A stretch of DNA of 64,000 bases from Tolypeutes matacus (lineage: Eukaryota; Chordata; Mammalia; Cingulata; Chlamyphoridae): the NCBI GenBank assembly GCA_026826555.1, contig JAKSZT010054569.1:5247733-5311732 (forward strand), read 5' to 3'. Below the pieces are notes generated by a model. The model saw only the letters and a list, made by a program, of their open reading frames with translations, did not search any database and had not been told where the DNA came from. A program made the translations under genes and the position numbers. Positions 35,995 through 47,460 of the stretch are shown here, one piece after another (positions within the stretch are counted from its first letter, which is position 1; each line of letters starts with the position of its first letter).

Positions 35995-36126
35995 AAGGGC
36001 ACAGTCTTTCAAAGTCAGGGTAGTCAGTCCAGTTTGGGTTCTCCACCTAGCTCTACCCCTAGGTGTGAGGGCAAATAACTGTCTCTAAGTCTCAGTTTTC
36101 TCATCTGTCAAAATGGGGGTAATAAC
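35995..36126 (+). repeat. MIR SINE, interrupted by an LTR
   Basis: '...CTAAGTCTCAGTTTTCTCATCTGTCAAAATGGGGGTAATAAC' is the MIR 3' part. The LTR at 36127 inserted at its ATAAC. Confidence 0.8.
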
Positions 36127-36604
36127 TGTGGCAGTTGAGTCTTTTGTGGACCCCAGAAAATTATGTTCTTAAATTGGTCCATTCCTATGGGTGTGCACCT
36201 GTGGTAGGTGGGCTCCTTTAATTAAATTACTTCAGTTAAGGGCCTCTGATTAGATTACTTCAGTATTTTACTGGCATCCTTTATAAACGGGATGAAGACA
36301 GAGAGAAAAAAATGACACATGAACAGAGAAGAACCCACAGAAGGTGAGAGAAAAAGCCACAGATGGAGTAGCCAGAAGCTGAAAGCAGTGAGCCCGGAGG
36401 AGAAGGCAGAGACTGGTAAATGCCATGATGTGCAGAGGAGTCCAGAATCACCTGCAGCCACCCTTGGGGAGAGAACTTCACCTGATGCATTGATTTGGAC
36501 ATCTCAGCCTTGGAACTGTAAGCTTATAAGTTAATAAATCCCCATTGTAAAGGCCAAACCCATTTCTGGTATATTGCCTTGGTAGCCTTTAGCAAACTAA
36601 AACA
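36127..36604 (+). mobile_element. Solo LTR, family B, 478 bp
   Basis: The ends are TG...CA and the 5-bp duplication ATAAC lies at 36122-36126 and 36605-36609. TTTATAAA lies near 36279 and AATAAATCCCCATTG near 36533. The same family appears at about 55384. Its layout is like class III (ERVL-type) LTRs; no viral genes are present. Confidence 0.9.
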
Positions 36605-36640
36605 ATAACAGTGATCTAAAAGTTAATTGCATGAGAAAAA

Positions 36641-36660
36641 TAAATAAATAAATAAATAAA
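36641..36660. repeat. (AAAT)n simple repeat
   Basis: A short AAAT tract. Confidence 0.9.
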
Positions 36661-37497
36661 GCACTTAGCCAAAGGGCTGAGGTCCTGATGCAAACCTCTG
36701 GTGCAGGTTTGAATCATAATGGAAGTATAGACAAGAAGGAAGGACAAGCACTTGGTATAGCCAATGCTTTGACAACTGATGGATAAGACACTGAAGCGGG
36801 AGCTGGAAGCTCCTTGGTCGAGGGAGTTGGGTTGAGGGTATTAGAGTCTTCCTCAAGAATGTGGAGCAGAATCGTGGGGGATTTGGGAAAGTGGCGATGA
36901 GGGGAAGGAGGTGTGTTGTGTCAAGCAGAGGTCACACCTGAGAAGAGGTAAAACAGTGCAGGTCATTGGAGAACAGAGGTTATCCTGATTGAATAGATGT
37001 AGGTGATGTGGAATCAGTGGCCTCCTCAGAAGGCGGATGGAGAATGGAGAGTGAGGGTGTGGGATTTGCTATAGAGCCTGCCTGATCTTAGGAAAGTGAC
37101 TGCATTTTGCTGAGACACAGGTTATAAGATTTAAAGCGAACTTGTTAAGCTAGTTCTAACACTCTTTAATTCTATGACTGCACAATTTCTCTAAAGAAAG
37201 ACTGGGAGAGGACATTAGGGACATGATCGAAAACTCAGAAATTTAATTCTGACCTCTTTGACTAAGGTACAAGCTGCCCACTAACTAAGTGGGGTAAAAT
37301 ATTTCTCATAAGCCTAACCTAGCTCAGATTCTCAAACCCCCCCCCACTTGTCCCAATAGGGAGACAATTAAATCGCTGGAGAGGAGGACCAGGGACTGAT
37401 AACATACTCTTATAAATGGTAAGAGCTATTACTCAAAGCTGCTTGAACTCTTCTTTCCTAAGGGAAGTGAATTTTCATTAGCCATTTAAAAATTGCT
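36661..37497. other. Gene-free single-copy-like stretch
   Basis: No exon, RNA gene or clear repeat is recognised. Confidence 0.5.
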
Positions 37498-37835
37498 ACA
37501 TAGACCTGAACTGTTCAATATGGTAGCCGTGAGCCACAGATGGCTATTGATCACTTGCTTGAAATGTGGTTTGTCTGAATTGAGATGTGCTATAAAATGT
37601 GAAAGACACACTGGATTTTGAAGACAGTACAAAAAATAATAATACAAAATATCTCACTAATTTTTTAATATTGCTTACATGTTGAAATTATAAGCTCTTG
37701 GATATATTGGGTTAAATAAAATATATTAAAATTAATTTTACGTGTATCTTTTTACTTTTTTAAGGTGGCTCCTAGAAACTTTACAGTCACAGAAGTGGCT
37801 CACATTATATTTCTCTTGGACAGCCCTGATATAGA
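37498..37835. mobile_element. hAT-type non-autonomous DNA transposon remnant
   Basis: The ends form an imperfect inverted repeat (CTGTTCAATATGGTAGCC on the left; TTGGACAGCCCTG on the right). The interior is AT-rich with the phrases of old 'CTGTCCAATA' MER elements. No transposase remains. Confidence 0.6.
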
Positions 37836-37869
37836 ATGAATTGCTTTTATCTGCACACTGAATTCAGTT

Positions 37870-38410
37870 TTTCATTGTTCATTTAACAGACACTTGTTGA
37901 GCATCTTTTATGTGCCAGGCAATGTGATAAGGGTTGGGGCTAATGCAGCAAATTAGACATATGCCCTCATAGTCTTATGTTCTGGTGGGAGAGAAAAAGA
38001 CCACAATAAGCAAGAGAAAAAATAATCAATTACAGACTGTGGTAAGTGCTAGTGTGGAAATAAACACAGTGACGGGTAGAGTCACTTGGGGTAGGAGGTG
38101 ATGGCCTTTATTCTATGGAGGAGGTCAGGGAAAGTCCTTCCATGAAGATGAGATTCGAGCTGAAGCCAGAGATATGGAAAGAAGCTAGTAGGTAGAGGAG
38201 CTGGGGGTGAAGGATGTCCCAGACAAAGGGCACCACGAGTACAAAGATCCTGAGGCAGGAGAGAGCTTGGCATGTTCCAGGAAACTGAAAGGAGGCAGAG
38301 GGGAGAGTAGGACTTTGAGTTAGGGTTAGGAGGCTGAACTGTATTCTAAATGCACTGAGAAGCCACCAAGTGACTTTGGGCAGGGGAGTGACATGATCTC
38401 ACACAAGGAG
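37870..38410 (+). repeat. Ancient repeat, same unassigned family as 30860
   Basis: GTCAGGGAAAGTCCTTCCATGAAGATGAGATTCGAGCTGAAG and GGGCAGGGGAGTGACATGAT (split over 38127-38395) belong to the long, old repeat also seen in CENPA intron 1. Confidence 0.5.
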
Positions 38411-38640
38411 AAAAGAAAGAGAGAAACATGGTTAGTTTAGAATTTTGTACCAATCAGTGAACATCAAGTTTTCTTAAGAGACTTTGTTAAGAGATCCAAG
38501 ATTTCATTGGCTACAAAGGTATTTTAGTGCCACTTCTCCCATTATGATGAAAGGGCCTTGACCTATCCATGGATAAATATATGCATAGTTACTATAAATA
38601 TAATATACAAATTTTCTTATAGGAATGTATATTAGAAATA

Positions 38641-38752
38641 TGGGGAGGGGATGTAGCTCAAGAGGTTGAGCACCTGCTTCCCATGTATGAGGTCCCAGGT
38701 TCGATCCCTGGTACCTCCTAAAAACAAACACAAACAAACAAACTAAAAAACC
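38641..38752 (+). mobile_element. DAS-type SINE, monomeric
   Basis: The head GGGGAGGGGATGTAGCTCAA, the B box GGTTCGATCCC and a (CAAA)n tail lie directly upstream of the L1 5' end. Confidence 0.9.
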
Positions 38753-38954
38753 AACTCTCGAGGTCATCCAGCAAGATGGTGGCAGAGCTCTGAGAATCAG
38801 CTCCTGCAACGGGGCAGTTGGTGATCACCCAGAACTATCTAGAGCACTTGTTTGGGGGCTCCAGAAGACCAAAAGTGCATCCTGCAACATCTTTGAAAGA
38901 ATTGAAGGAGGAGACTGCCCATCTGCAGAGAAAATTCATAAGTAGAGCACTCTA

Positions 38955-39743
38955 TGCCATGGAGGCTGGTGCCCATCCTCCACTGGAGGCACAAGCCGCC
39001 TCGGGAGTTATTCCACGGCTGGAATTGGAAGTTCCACTTCCCAAAACTGGGGAGGAAGAGATGGTTGGCACCAACTTCAAACACTGATTAGTGAATTTGG
39101 TGGGCTAAAGTATAATTCTAAGAACAGCTAAAGTTTGAACCTGTCCAAGTCAGAAAGAGGCCGGTGGCTACCATGTTAACTCCACGTCTGACATGAGGGG
39201 AAGCGGGGCTGACTGAAAATCACAGTGTTGGCAGGGACCAGCTTTTTTTTCCATCTAGATCAGATTGCTGCTCTAGCCTAAGCCCCAGGCCCACCTTGGG
39301 CAGGGAGGAAGCTGGGGGGAGCTGCGCCAGCCTCTCCGGGAAATTACAGGCCATGCTGTGGAGGCTGGTGATCATCCTACTTCGGCAGCACAAGCCACCC
39401 CAGGAGCTATTCTGTGGCAGGAATTGGAAGCTCCATTTCCCAAAAACGGGAGGAAGAAACAGTTGGCTACCAATTTCAGCTACTGATTAGTAAATTCGGC
39501 TGGCTAAAGTATAACCCTAAGAACAGCTAAAGTTTGAGCCTGTCCAAGTCAGAAGGAGGCCAATAGCTGCCATTTTGACTCCACCTCCAGCATGAGGGGA
39601 AGCTGGGCTGACTGAAAATCACTGTGATGGTAGAGACTGGTTTCTTTCACCTAGATTGGCCTGCAGCCCTAGCCTAGACTTCAACCCACCTCTACCAGGG
39701 AGGAAGCTGATGGGCCCTGCACCAGCCTATCCAGGTAACTGCA
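38955..39743 (+). repeat. Tandem 5' UTR monomers of the L1 (2 x about 395 bp)
   Basis: Unit 1 (38955-39349) and unit 2 (39350-39743) align along their length. Both carry GGAGGCTGGTG, GGAATTGGAAG, AGAACAGCTAAAGTTTGA and CTGACTGAAAATCAC in the same order, offset by about 396-398 bp. A partial third unit may continue to about 39990. Confidence 0.85.
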
Positions 39744-40134
39744 GGTACATCTAGCTGGCACAGACTGAATAATTGGAAGTCTACCAGGTCAACTGTGGTC
39801 ATCTTGGATCTGTACTACGTAGATTGCTGCCCACACCTGCAGCTCCATCCCTGCCCCAAGCAGGGGAGAAAGGGACGTGAAGCTTCATCAGTTTCTTTGG
39901 GCAACTACAGTCCAGGTCTGCACGACTTGGATTATTCCACACAGCTGTGGCTCTGTCCCTACCCCTGGCAAAGGATAAAATTGGGAGAAGCTTCATTGGT
40001 CCTTGGGGGCATGAGGGTAGCTTGAGCCTCCACAGATTATAGCACCAACTACATCCTTGGCTCCTACTACAAAACAAGCAAGGAAGAAGGGCAGGAAGCC
40101 CTAAACTAAAGAGAAAAACTGCACCCAGAATGAA

Positions 40135-41475
40135 TACTCTAGTAAGCCAGATGCCAAGACACCAACAAAAAAATTACAATCCACACCAAGATACAGGAAG
40201 ATATGGCCCAGTTAAAGGAACAAGATAAGCTTCCAGATAACATAAAGGAGTTGAGACAACTCATCATAGATGTTCAAACAAATCTTAATAAATTCAATGA
40301 GATGGCAAAAGAAATTAAGGATATTAAGAAGACATGAGGGGGGCGGATGTGGCTCAAATGGTTGGGCGTCCGTCTGCCATATGGAGGGACCTGGGTTCCA
40401 TCCCCGGGACCTCCCAGTAAAATAAAAATATATATATAGAAGGCGCATGGGTTGCCAGGCTCTGTGTGCCGCTGAGCTGTCGGCCCCGGGAGCCATGCAC
40501 CGGGATGATGACGTAGCGGGGGAGAAACAAGACGAGATGCTCCGAAAGCTCCAGAAACCAGGAGCTGAGGTGGCGCAGGCAGCAGAATACCTCTCTCCTA
40601 CATCGGAGGTCTCCACGATCAAATCCTGGTGAAGATTGGAGAAGGAGGATGAGAAGAGATGGCAGGGGGCAGACACAGAGAATTGCCCAGCGAATGGACA
40701 CGGGACAGCAAATGGGGAAGGGGGGGTTTGGAATGGATAAAGTAAATAAATAAATCTTAAAAAAAAAAAAAAAAAGATGAGCACAAAGAAGAATTTGAAA
40801 CTCTACATAGAAATATAGTAGATCTTATGGGAATGAAAGATATAATAAATGAAATTAAAAGTACACTGGAATCATAATAGCAGATTTGAGGAGGCAGAAG
40901 AAAGGATTGGTGAGCTTGAAGAAATGGCCTCTAAAAATGAACATACAAAAGAATAGATGAAGAAAAGATTGGAAAAACTTGTACAAGGTCTCAGAGAACT
41001 AAAGGACAGCAAGAGATGTGCAAACATATGTGTCATGGGTGTCCCAGAAGGAGAAGAGAAGGGAAAAGGGGCAGACAGAATATTTGAAGAAATAATGGTA
41101 GAAAACATCCCAACCATATTGAAGGACATAGATATCCATGTCCAATTAGCACCACGTACTCCCATCCAAAAAAATCCTAATAGACCAACTCCGAGACACA
41201 TACTAATCAGAATGTCAAATGCCAAAGACAGAGAATTCTGAGAGCAGCAAGAGAAAAGCAATGCATAATATATAAGAGATACCCAATAAGATTAAGTGCT
41301 GATTTCTCACCAGAAACCATGGAGGCAAGAAGACAGTGGTATGATATATTTAAGACACTGCAAGAGAAAAACTTCCAGCCAAGAATCTTATATCCAGCAA
41401 GATTGTCTTTCAAAAATGAGGGCAAATTTAGAATATTCACAGATAAACAGAAACTGATTTTGTAACCAAGAGACC
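40135..41475 (+). pseudogene. L1 ORF1 (RNA-binding protein) remnant
   Basis: ORF1p is a trimeric RNA chaperone with a coiled coil, an RRM and a C-terminal domain. The N-terminal coiled coil lies at about 40204-40335 (MAQLKEQDKLPDNIKELRQL). The central and RRM part lies at 40957-41241 (VMGVPEGEEKGKGADRIFEE, then RHILIRMSNAKDRE). The C-terminal domain lies at 41245-41475 in shifted frames (METRR/QWYD-like). A SINE at 40339 and several stops and frameshifts disable it. Confidence 0.85.
40339..40773 (+). mobile_element. DAS-type SINE, dimeric with unusual linker
   Basis: The first head is GGCGGATGTGGCTCAAATGG and the second monomer starts near 40558. The tail AATAAATAAATCTT is followed by A17. 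The duplication AAGA(CA)TGAG lies before and after. The middle (about 40440-40555) does not match the linker of the other dimers here. Confidence 0.88.
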
Positions 41476-41589
41476 TGCTTTGCAGAAAATACTAAAGGGT
41501 GTGCTACAGCCTGAAAATAAAAGACATGAGAGAGAGGCCTGAAAGAGAATCTAGAAATGGAGATTATATCAATAAAAGTAACTAAAAGT

Positions 41590-42310
41590 GTCGAAAGAGT
41601 GTGGTGAAAATAAAATATCACATATAAAACCCAAATATTCAGGAATAAAATTAACCAACAATTTAAAGCACTTGTATACAGAAAACTACAACTTATTGTT
41701 AAAAAAAAAAAAAAAAAAGACAAATAATTGGGGGAATATTCCGTGCTCATGGATTGAAAGACTAGGTATCATTGAGATGTCAATTCTATTCAAATTGATA
41801 TACAGATTCAATGCAATCTCGATAAAAACTCCACCAGCATTTTTAAAGTAAACGGAAAACATGATTATCAAATTTATTTGGAAGGGTAAGGGGTCCTGAA
41901 TAGCCAGAAAATTCTTAAAAAGGAAAAGCAAAGTTGAAAGACTCTCATTTCCAGACTTTAAGTCATATTACCTAGCTACAGTGGTAAAGACAGCATGGTA
42001 CTGGCATAAGGATGGACACATGGACCAATGGAACTGAATTGATGGTTAAAAAACAGACCCTCACATCTATGGTCAAGTGATTTTTGGCTGGCCTGTCAAA
42101 CCCACCTAGCTCTGGCAGGGCGGTTCATTCAACAGATGTTGCTGAGAGAATTGGATGTCCATGGCAAGGGAAGGAGGGAGGACCTCTATCACACACCCTG
42201 TACAGGAGTTGACTCAGAGTGAATCAAATACCTAAATATAGGGACAGGAACCAGGGAGCTTATAGAGGAAAATGTGGGAAGGTATCTTCAAGACCTGGTG
42301 GTAGATGGTA
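41590..42310 (+). pseudogene. L1 ORF2 fragment, C-proximal part
   Basis: It begins in the region downstream of the RT active site (GIKLTNNLKHLYTENYN) and runs to the segment equivalent to KHLQDLVV. Stops and shifts are frequent. The FADD box and the Cys-rich tail are absent because both flanks are deleted. Confidence 0.8.
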
Positions 42311-42824
42311 GATTCTATTAAAGGAGATAAGAGGAGGACTGAGATGGACTACTGATATTTAATGTATGTAGAAGTTTTAATTAGCTTTACTGTAAAAGTA
42401 TGGAAATGTACAGAATTGATGGTAACACATTATAGTGAGTAACAGCTGGTTTATAAATGGGGATGTGGCTGAAAATGGTAGTCTAGGGATGTAAATGCTA
42501 ATTGATAGAAAGCTAGAGAATAATCTAGGGACTGAATAGCACAGTAAACCCAGAGGTGGATGAGAATTGTGGTTGATGGTACAGATCCAAGAGTGTCCTT
42601 TGTGAGCTAGAGCAGATGTACATCAGTATTGCAGGGTGGTGGGAATGTGGAGAAGCGTGGGAAAAATACAACTGGAGTGACCTATGGACTGTGGTTAACA
42701 ATAATAATGTAATGTTCTTGCATCTATGCCAAAGATGTACTGTATTGATAATAGGGGAGTATGGAAAAAGTGTGCCAAATGTACGTTGTGGACCATAATA
42801 ATCGGATGATATTATCTCATAATC

Positions 42825-43404
42825 TGTAACAAATATTCCACCAGGGTGTGGTGTGTTGATAGAGGGGTGTTGTTGGGGAATTCTGCACATGTGCATGATT
42901 GTTTTGTAAGTTTACAACTTCTGTCATAAAAAAATATTTTAAAAATAATAATAGGGTGGGTTAGGGGAAATATATACCAAATGTAAGATGAGGACTCTAA
43001 TTAGTAGTAAGATTTTGAGAATATTCTTTCATAATTTGTAACAAATGTCTCACAACAATGCAAGGTGTTGGTGGAGGGTTGATGTATGGGACCCCTGTAT
43101 GATGTTATGCATGTTTGCTTTACAAGTTCACAATTTTTACTATACACTTATTATGTGTGTTCATGTATAAATGATGTAAAATAATAATAATAGGTTGGGT
43201 TGGAAGATTGGTTACTAGTAATATTTTGAGGATGCTCTTTAATCTTTACTTAAAAATGTTTCACAACAATGCAAGGTATTGGTAGGATGAGGTACGAGAG
43301 CCCTGTATGATGTTATGTATGTTTGTTTTGTAAGTTCACGACTATTACAATACACTTATTGTTTATGTATGTTCATGTATGAGTGATATACTTCAATAAA
43401 TTAA
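42825..43404 (+). repeat. Imperfect tandem repeats in L1 3' UTR (about 210 bp period)
   Basis: Units start at about 42825 (TGTAACAAATATTCC), 43037 (TGTAACAAATGTCTC) and 43245 (TTTACTTAAAAATGTTTC). They share GCAAGGT(G/A)TTGGT, CTGTATGATGTTATG and TTTTGTAAGTTCAC. The last unit is partial. Confidence 0.8.
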
Positions 43405-43433
43405 AAAAAAAAGTAAAAAAAACCAACTTTCAT

Positions 43434-43524
43434 TGGGGAGTGGATATAGCTCAGTGGTTGAGCGCCCGCTTTCCACGTACAAGGTCCCAGGTTCAATCCC
43501 TGGCACCTTCTAAAAAAAAAAAAA
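43434..43524 (+). mobile_element. DAS-type SINE, monomeric
   Basis: Single head (GGGGAGTGGATATAGCTCAG, GGTTCAATCCC) with an A tail. Confidence 0.9.
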
Positions 43525-44668
43525 GAAATAGCAGCTCTGTCAGCCCTTTGCTGTGTCACCTCCTTAACCCTCAGTTTCCTCATCGTGTCTTATTTTTGAC
43601 TTGGAGAAGGCCCCCCCCCCGCCCCCTGCAAACAGATCCATGCGTCCTTCCCTCATGGCTTTCCAATGTCCAGCACCTTCCCCGCGGCGCCATTTCCCCC
43701 TGGTCCCCACATCTGCCCTCTGGGGACTGAACAGTCTTTTGGGAGGCTGAGCCAAGTGTGGGGAGAACTGGCACTTACAAAGCCCTGCTGCAAAGGAGCC
43801 AGAGCAGTGGACAGCCCTTGGAGAACAGAGCCAGCAGCAGAGTCAGTTATTTGGTAAAAATGAGGAGACAGATATACACATCAATTGTCCTCCCCTGGGA
43901 AGGGGAGCAAAGGCTGTGCTGTGATGGCCTCTTTTCTCCTGCGTCCCAGCTCAGTGAGTGGGGAGGGGAGACCTTGAACAGGGACAGGGTAAGACTTCGC
44001 TGGGGTGAGCAGGATTGGGGGCCAGTGGGCCAAGCCACTTCCTGTCGAGGGGCGTGAAACCAAACCACGCATGTTGTACACCTCCCTCAGCCCCCCCCCC
44101 CCAAAGGTTTCTTCTTCCTCCTCTGCTTCTTTGGAGGAGACCTTCACAGTTGACTTGTGCAGCGTTTCCCTTTATTGGTAGGAGGCTAAAGGAGATGTGT
44201 TTGTTTTGAATTTGGGGGCAGTATGGAAAGAACAATTAAGATAAGGATTCTGTGGGTGGTAAGAAGGAAAATGCAGCAAGAGAAATGAAGGACTCGTACA
44301 TTGGACTCTGTGCCCGACTCCTTGTGGATCTAAGGTAAGCAAGAGGAGCCTTCTGATAGGGCCTGGGGCTCCAGGATAAACACTCTTTGACTTCCAAGAA
44401 GACCGTAATGGGCAGTTGGAACTTAGGAGCTATCCCAGGCTTGGGGATGTGGAACCCTGGGACAGTACTTCTCAAACCCAGGAGAAGAGCGCACCCCTGG
44501 GGCACCCTATAGGGAGCAAGGGGGCCACGGCCAATTGCCTGGGTTATCGTTTTTTTCTCATGGCAAATAATTTAAAATAATGCATATAGTAAATGAAACA
44601 CAAGTATATGTACAGCACAAAACTGACATCTCTTTCAAGATAAAAGCAGAATTTAAAAAGTTAATTTT
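43525..44668. other. Gene-free single-copy stretch
   Basis: No exon is recognised. It carries two C-runs (43612-43626 and 44092-44102). Open frames on both strands near 43850-44240 have no recognised domain. Confidence 0.5.
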
Positions 44669-44777
44669 GGGGGAAGCGGATGCAGCTCAAGCAGTTGAGC
44701 GCCTGCCTCCCACATGGGAGGTCCCGGGTTTGGTTTCTGGTGCCTCCTGAAAAAACAAACAAACAAGCAAAACAAAC
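44669..44777 (+). mobile_element. DAS-type SINE, monomeric
   Basis: Head GGGGGAAGCGGATGCAGCTC, B box GGGTTTGGTTTC, tail (AAAC)n. Confidence 0.9.
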
Positions 44778-44939
44778 AGTACCACACTAATGAAGGATGT
44801 TAATGTGGGAAAATGTGGGAGGGGTAAGGAGCGGGGCATATAGGAATCCCCTATGTTTTTTAATGTAATATTTATGTAATCTAAGTATCTTTAAAAAACA
44901 AAACAAAAGAAACAAAAAAACAAATGGAAGAACCAACTC

Positions 44940-45030
44940 AGGGAGGCCGATGTGGCTCAGTGGTTGAGCACTGGCTTCCCACGTACAAGGTCCCAGATCG
45001 AATCTCCGGCCCCCGGTACCTCAAAAAAAT
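44940..45030 (+). mobile_element. DAS-type SINE, monomeric, diverged
   Basis: Head GGGAGGCCGATGTGGCTCAG, with a disturbed B-box region (CCCAGATCGAATCTCC) and a short A tail. Confidence 0.85.
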
Positions 45031-45887
45031 TTTGGGGGGGGCTACTTAGCCTTTCCATACCATTCTTCCCAAACACAAGTTCACATTTGTTCTCATCTGA
45101 AGCTGGGGCTATTTCAAGGGGAAAGATTGAGAAGCGTCACCCCACTGTAGAGACAGTTTCCCCACGTCTATATTAAGGAGGGGCCTGGAACTGAATCAAG
45201 GGCTCCCTGGGGGCCAGGACATGTGGTCCTCCAGTCTTGAGCTGCTCATCTTAGCTCCTAAGCTTCCCCAAGGGGCCTGCTTGCGGGAAACTTCCTTAGC
45301 TTTTCTGGGAGGGGACCAGGTGGTAAAGATTCTCCCCTTCGCAGAGCAGATCAGGGTTTGGTGGCCACAGACACGGGGGCTGGTCAGAAACAGGCCCAGA
45401 CTCTGGGTCATTCTATACACTGTGGTCAACACTAGGCATCGCCTCACACCGAAACTCTTGGGATTTCATCTTCCTTCTTCCTTGCTAGACCCTCCCCAGC
45501 AGCAAACGTGGTTGCCTTCTGTGTGCTTGGCACCATGGAACAGTCCAGGGAGGGAGACAAAAGGGCTGGGTCCTCCAGGAGCCCTATTTGGCTGGAACAA
45601 CCAGTATCTTGCTGTAAAGAGTGATTTGCCTTAGGGCCTCTGGTTTGCCTGTTCCCCGGACGTCCCTGGTGGTGACAGTCATTGGGGGTGTTAGTTACAT
45701 CCAAGTTCTTGGGCAATCTGATTCAGGTCTGTGGTGGGACCCAGGAGACGGGATTTCAGCCAGCACCAGGTGAGCCGTGAGCTCAGGGATGTTTGGGCAG
45801 CGAGGCTGCAGTGCACAGGGATGCTTCTCAGTCGCGTTGTTTATGAAGTCACTGTTTATCACCTATAACAGCGTGCATCTTTCTTCT
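45031..45887. other. Gene-free single-copy stretch
   Basis: No exon or RNA gene is recognised. Confidence 0.5.
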
Positions 45888-45974
45888 ACTTGTTTTTTTT
45901 TATTTTCACTTTTAGGAGGTACTGGGGATTTAACCCAGGACCTTGTACATGAGAAGCAGGCACATCTGCTCCCG
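45888..45974 (-). mobile_element. DAS-type SINE, monomeric, old
   Basis: The reverse complement reads a decayed tRNA-like head with TCCTGGGTTAAATCCCCAG at the B box; the T run at 45894-45901 is its tail. Confidence 0.75.
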
Positions 45975-47334
45975 TTTTCTCTGGGTATTATGATCAATCA
46001 TAGGCCCCAGTCGTGCTCCCTGAAGCCTCCTGCAGGCCAGCTGTGGAAGGCTCTAGACTATTAGTAGGGGCCAAGACCACCACTTATCCCAGACAAATGT
46101 AACTGAATGACACCCACCTATCAGTGATCATTTAAGAACACCAAGAACCGCTGCCTTTCAGAGGCAGCCAAGGTTTGGAAGGGAGCCCAAGGCTGCATAG
46201 TCACAGTAGAGGGGCAGCTGAGAACACTGGACCTCTGCTGCTTTCCTCACCGGCAGGCCATTTGCCCCACTCTGCCCACTGGCCTGACCTCACTGAGTGC
46301 AGTTTGCTTGTTTAACTGTGCAGAGACCTTTGGACAGAGTGAAGGCAGCAGAACCTCCCACACTAGGCTAACCTGACACAGCCCATCTCGGCGTGTGGGT
46401 GCACTGCCAGCAGGAGGGGGCCCGAGGGCAACGTGTGGGCCTGGACGGCAGCTGAGAGGAAGCCCCAGCCCCAGGGTCCCCCTAGGATTGCTCTGTGGGG
46501 GGCAGGGGTTGACTGATTTACTAAAATACAGTTTAAATTAGACCATATTTGAACCAGTGTTGACAAGTGTGTTAGCAGTCAATTCCCATTTCGGATTCAG
46601 AAAGGTAAGCCAGAGCTGTAGACGGTTCCCACTTCTGCCCAGACTGCCTCCATCAGCAGGAGAGGGGAGGGCCTTTCTCCCTCCCCGGACAGGCCCAACA
46701 CCGCTCAGCAAGGCCTCAGGCTCACCTCCAGAGTACCCCTGACTGCAGGAGGAAGTGCACACATCTCTTGGGCTCTGGGTGGGCACCTCAGGTCAGCGTA
46801 CAATTTCCTAGAGGCATCCTGCTTCATTTTACAATCTCTGTCAATTTTGCTTTCTACTCCCTGATGGTCTTCAATAAAACCTTTTCCCCTGCCTCTGCTG
46901 GGACTTCATTCCCCAGACCACCACCCCGGCTGACAAGCACAGCCTTACGTGACAGCCTGCTGTGCTTTAGCAGTTTACGTGCACCTTCAAATTTACCTTC
47001 TTTAATCTTCATGTCTGTCCTGTGAGACGGAGGCTGGCTTCGTGATCCCCACTTTGGAGAGGTGAAGACCCAAAGCTCTCGGAAGTTAAGTGTCTGCCTG
47101 AGTTAGTGGCAGGTCTGGCGGGGTGTCCCCCTCCCCATTCTCTGCCATCCCTCCCCACTGGAATTCCCACCAGCTCTTCAAACTCAGAAATCCACAGTCC
47201 CCCATGCAGCCTTCAGACCAAGACCAGGAGCCCTTACGTGGCTGGCACAGGGCAGCACACAGGCCGGGCATCCCCCAGCAGGCAAGCAGCCCCGCGCTCT
47301 TTACTCTGTATGTGGCAGAACGGCAAGGACCAGG

Positions 47335-47460
47335 CCTGAGTGCCAGGAAACCTGGATTTGCTGGTAACTGGCTGTGTGACCTTGGGGAGCTTCCTCCCCT
47401 CTCTGGGCTTTAGTTTCTTCAGCTGAACAATGAATGGAGAACTAGAGGATTTCTACGCTT
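47335..47460 (+). repeat. MIR SINE
   Basis: 'TAACTGGCTGTGTGACCTTGGGGAGC...CTTTAGTTTCTTCAGCTGAACAATG' is the MIR core. Confidence 0.8.

Larger units (their letters stand above)
38760..43410 (+). mobile_element. Internally deleted L1 with repeated 5' and 3' UTRs
   Basis: The 5' UTR (38760-40130) contains two head-to-tail units of about 395 bp. ORF1 follows (about 40135-41475), broken by a SINE at 40339. ORF1 is followed directly by a C-proximal ORF2 piece (about 41590-42310): the endonuclease and most of the RT are missing. ORF2 stops before the Cys-rich end and passes into a 3' UTR (about 42320-43405) made of three imperfect units of about 210 bp, with AATAAA at about 43395. The element could only move with help from a complete L1. 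Confidence 0.8.
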
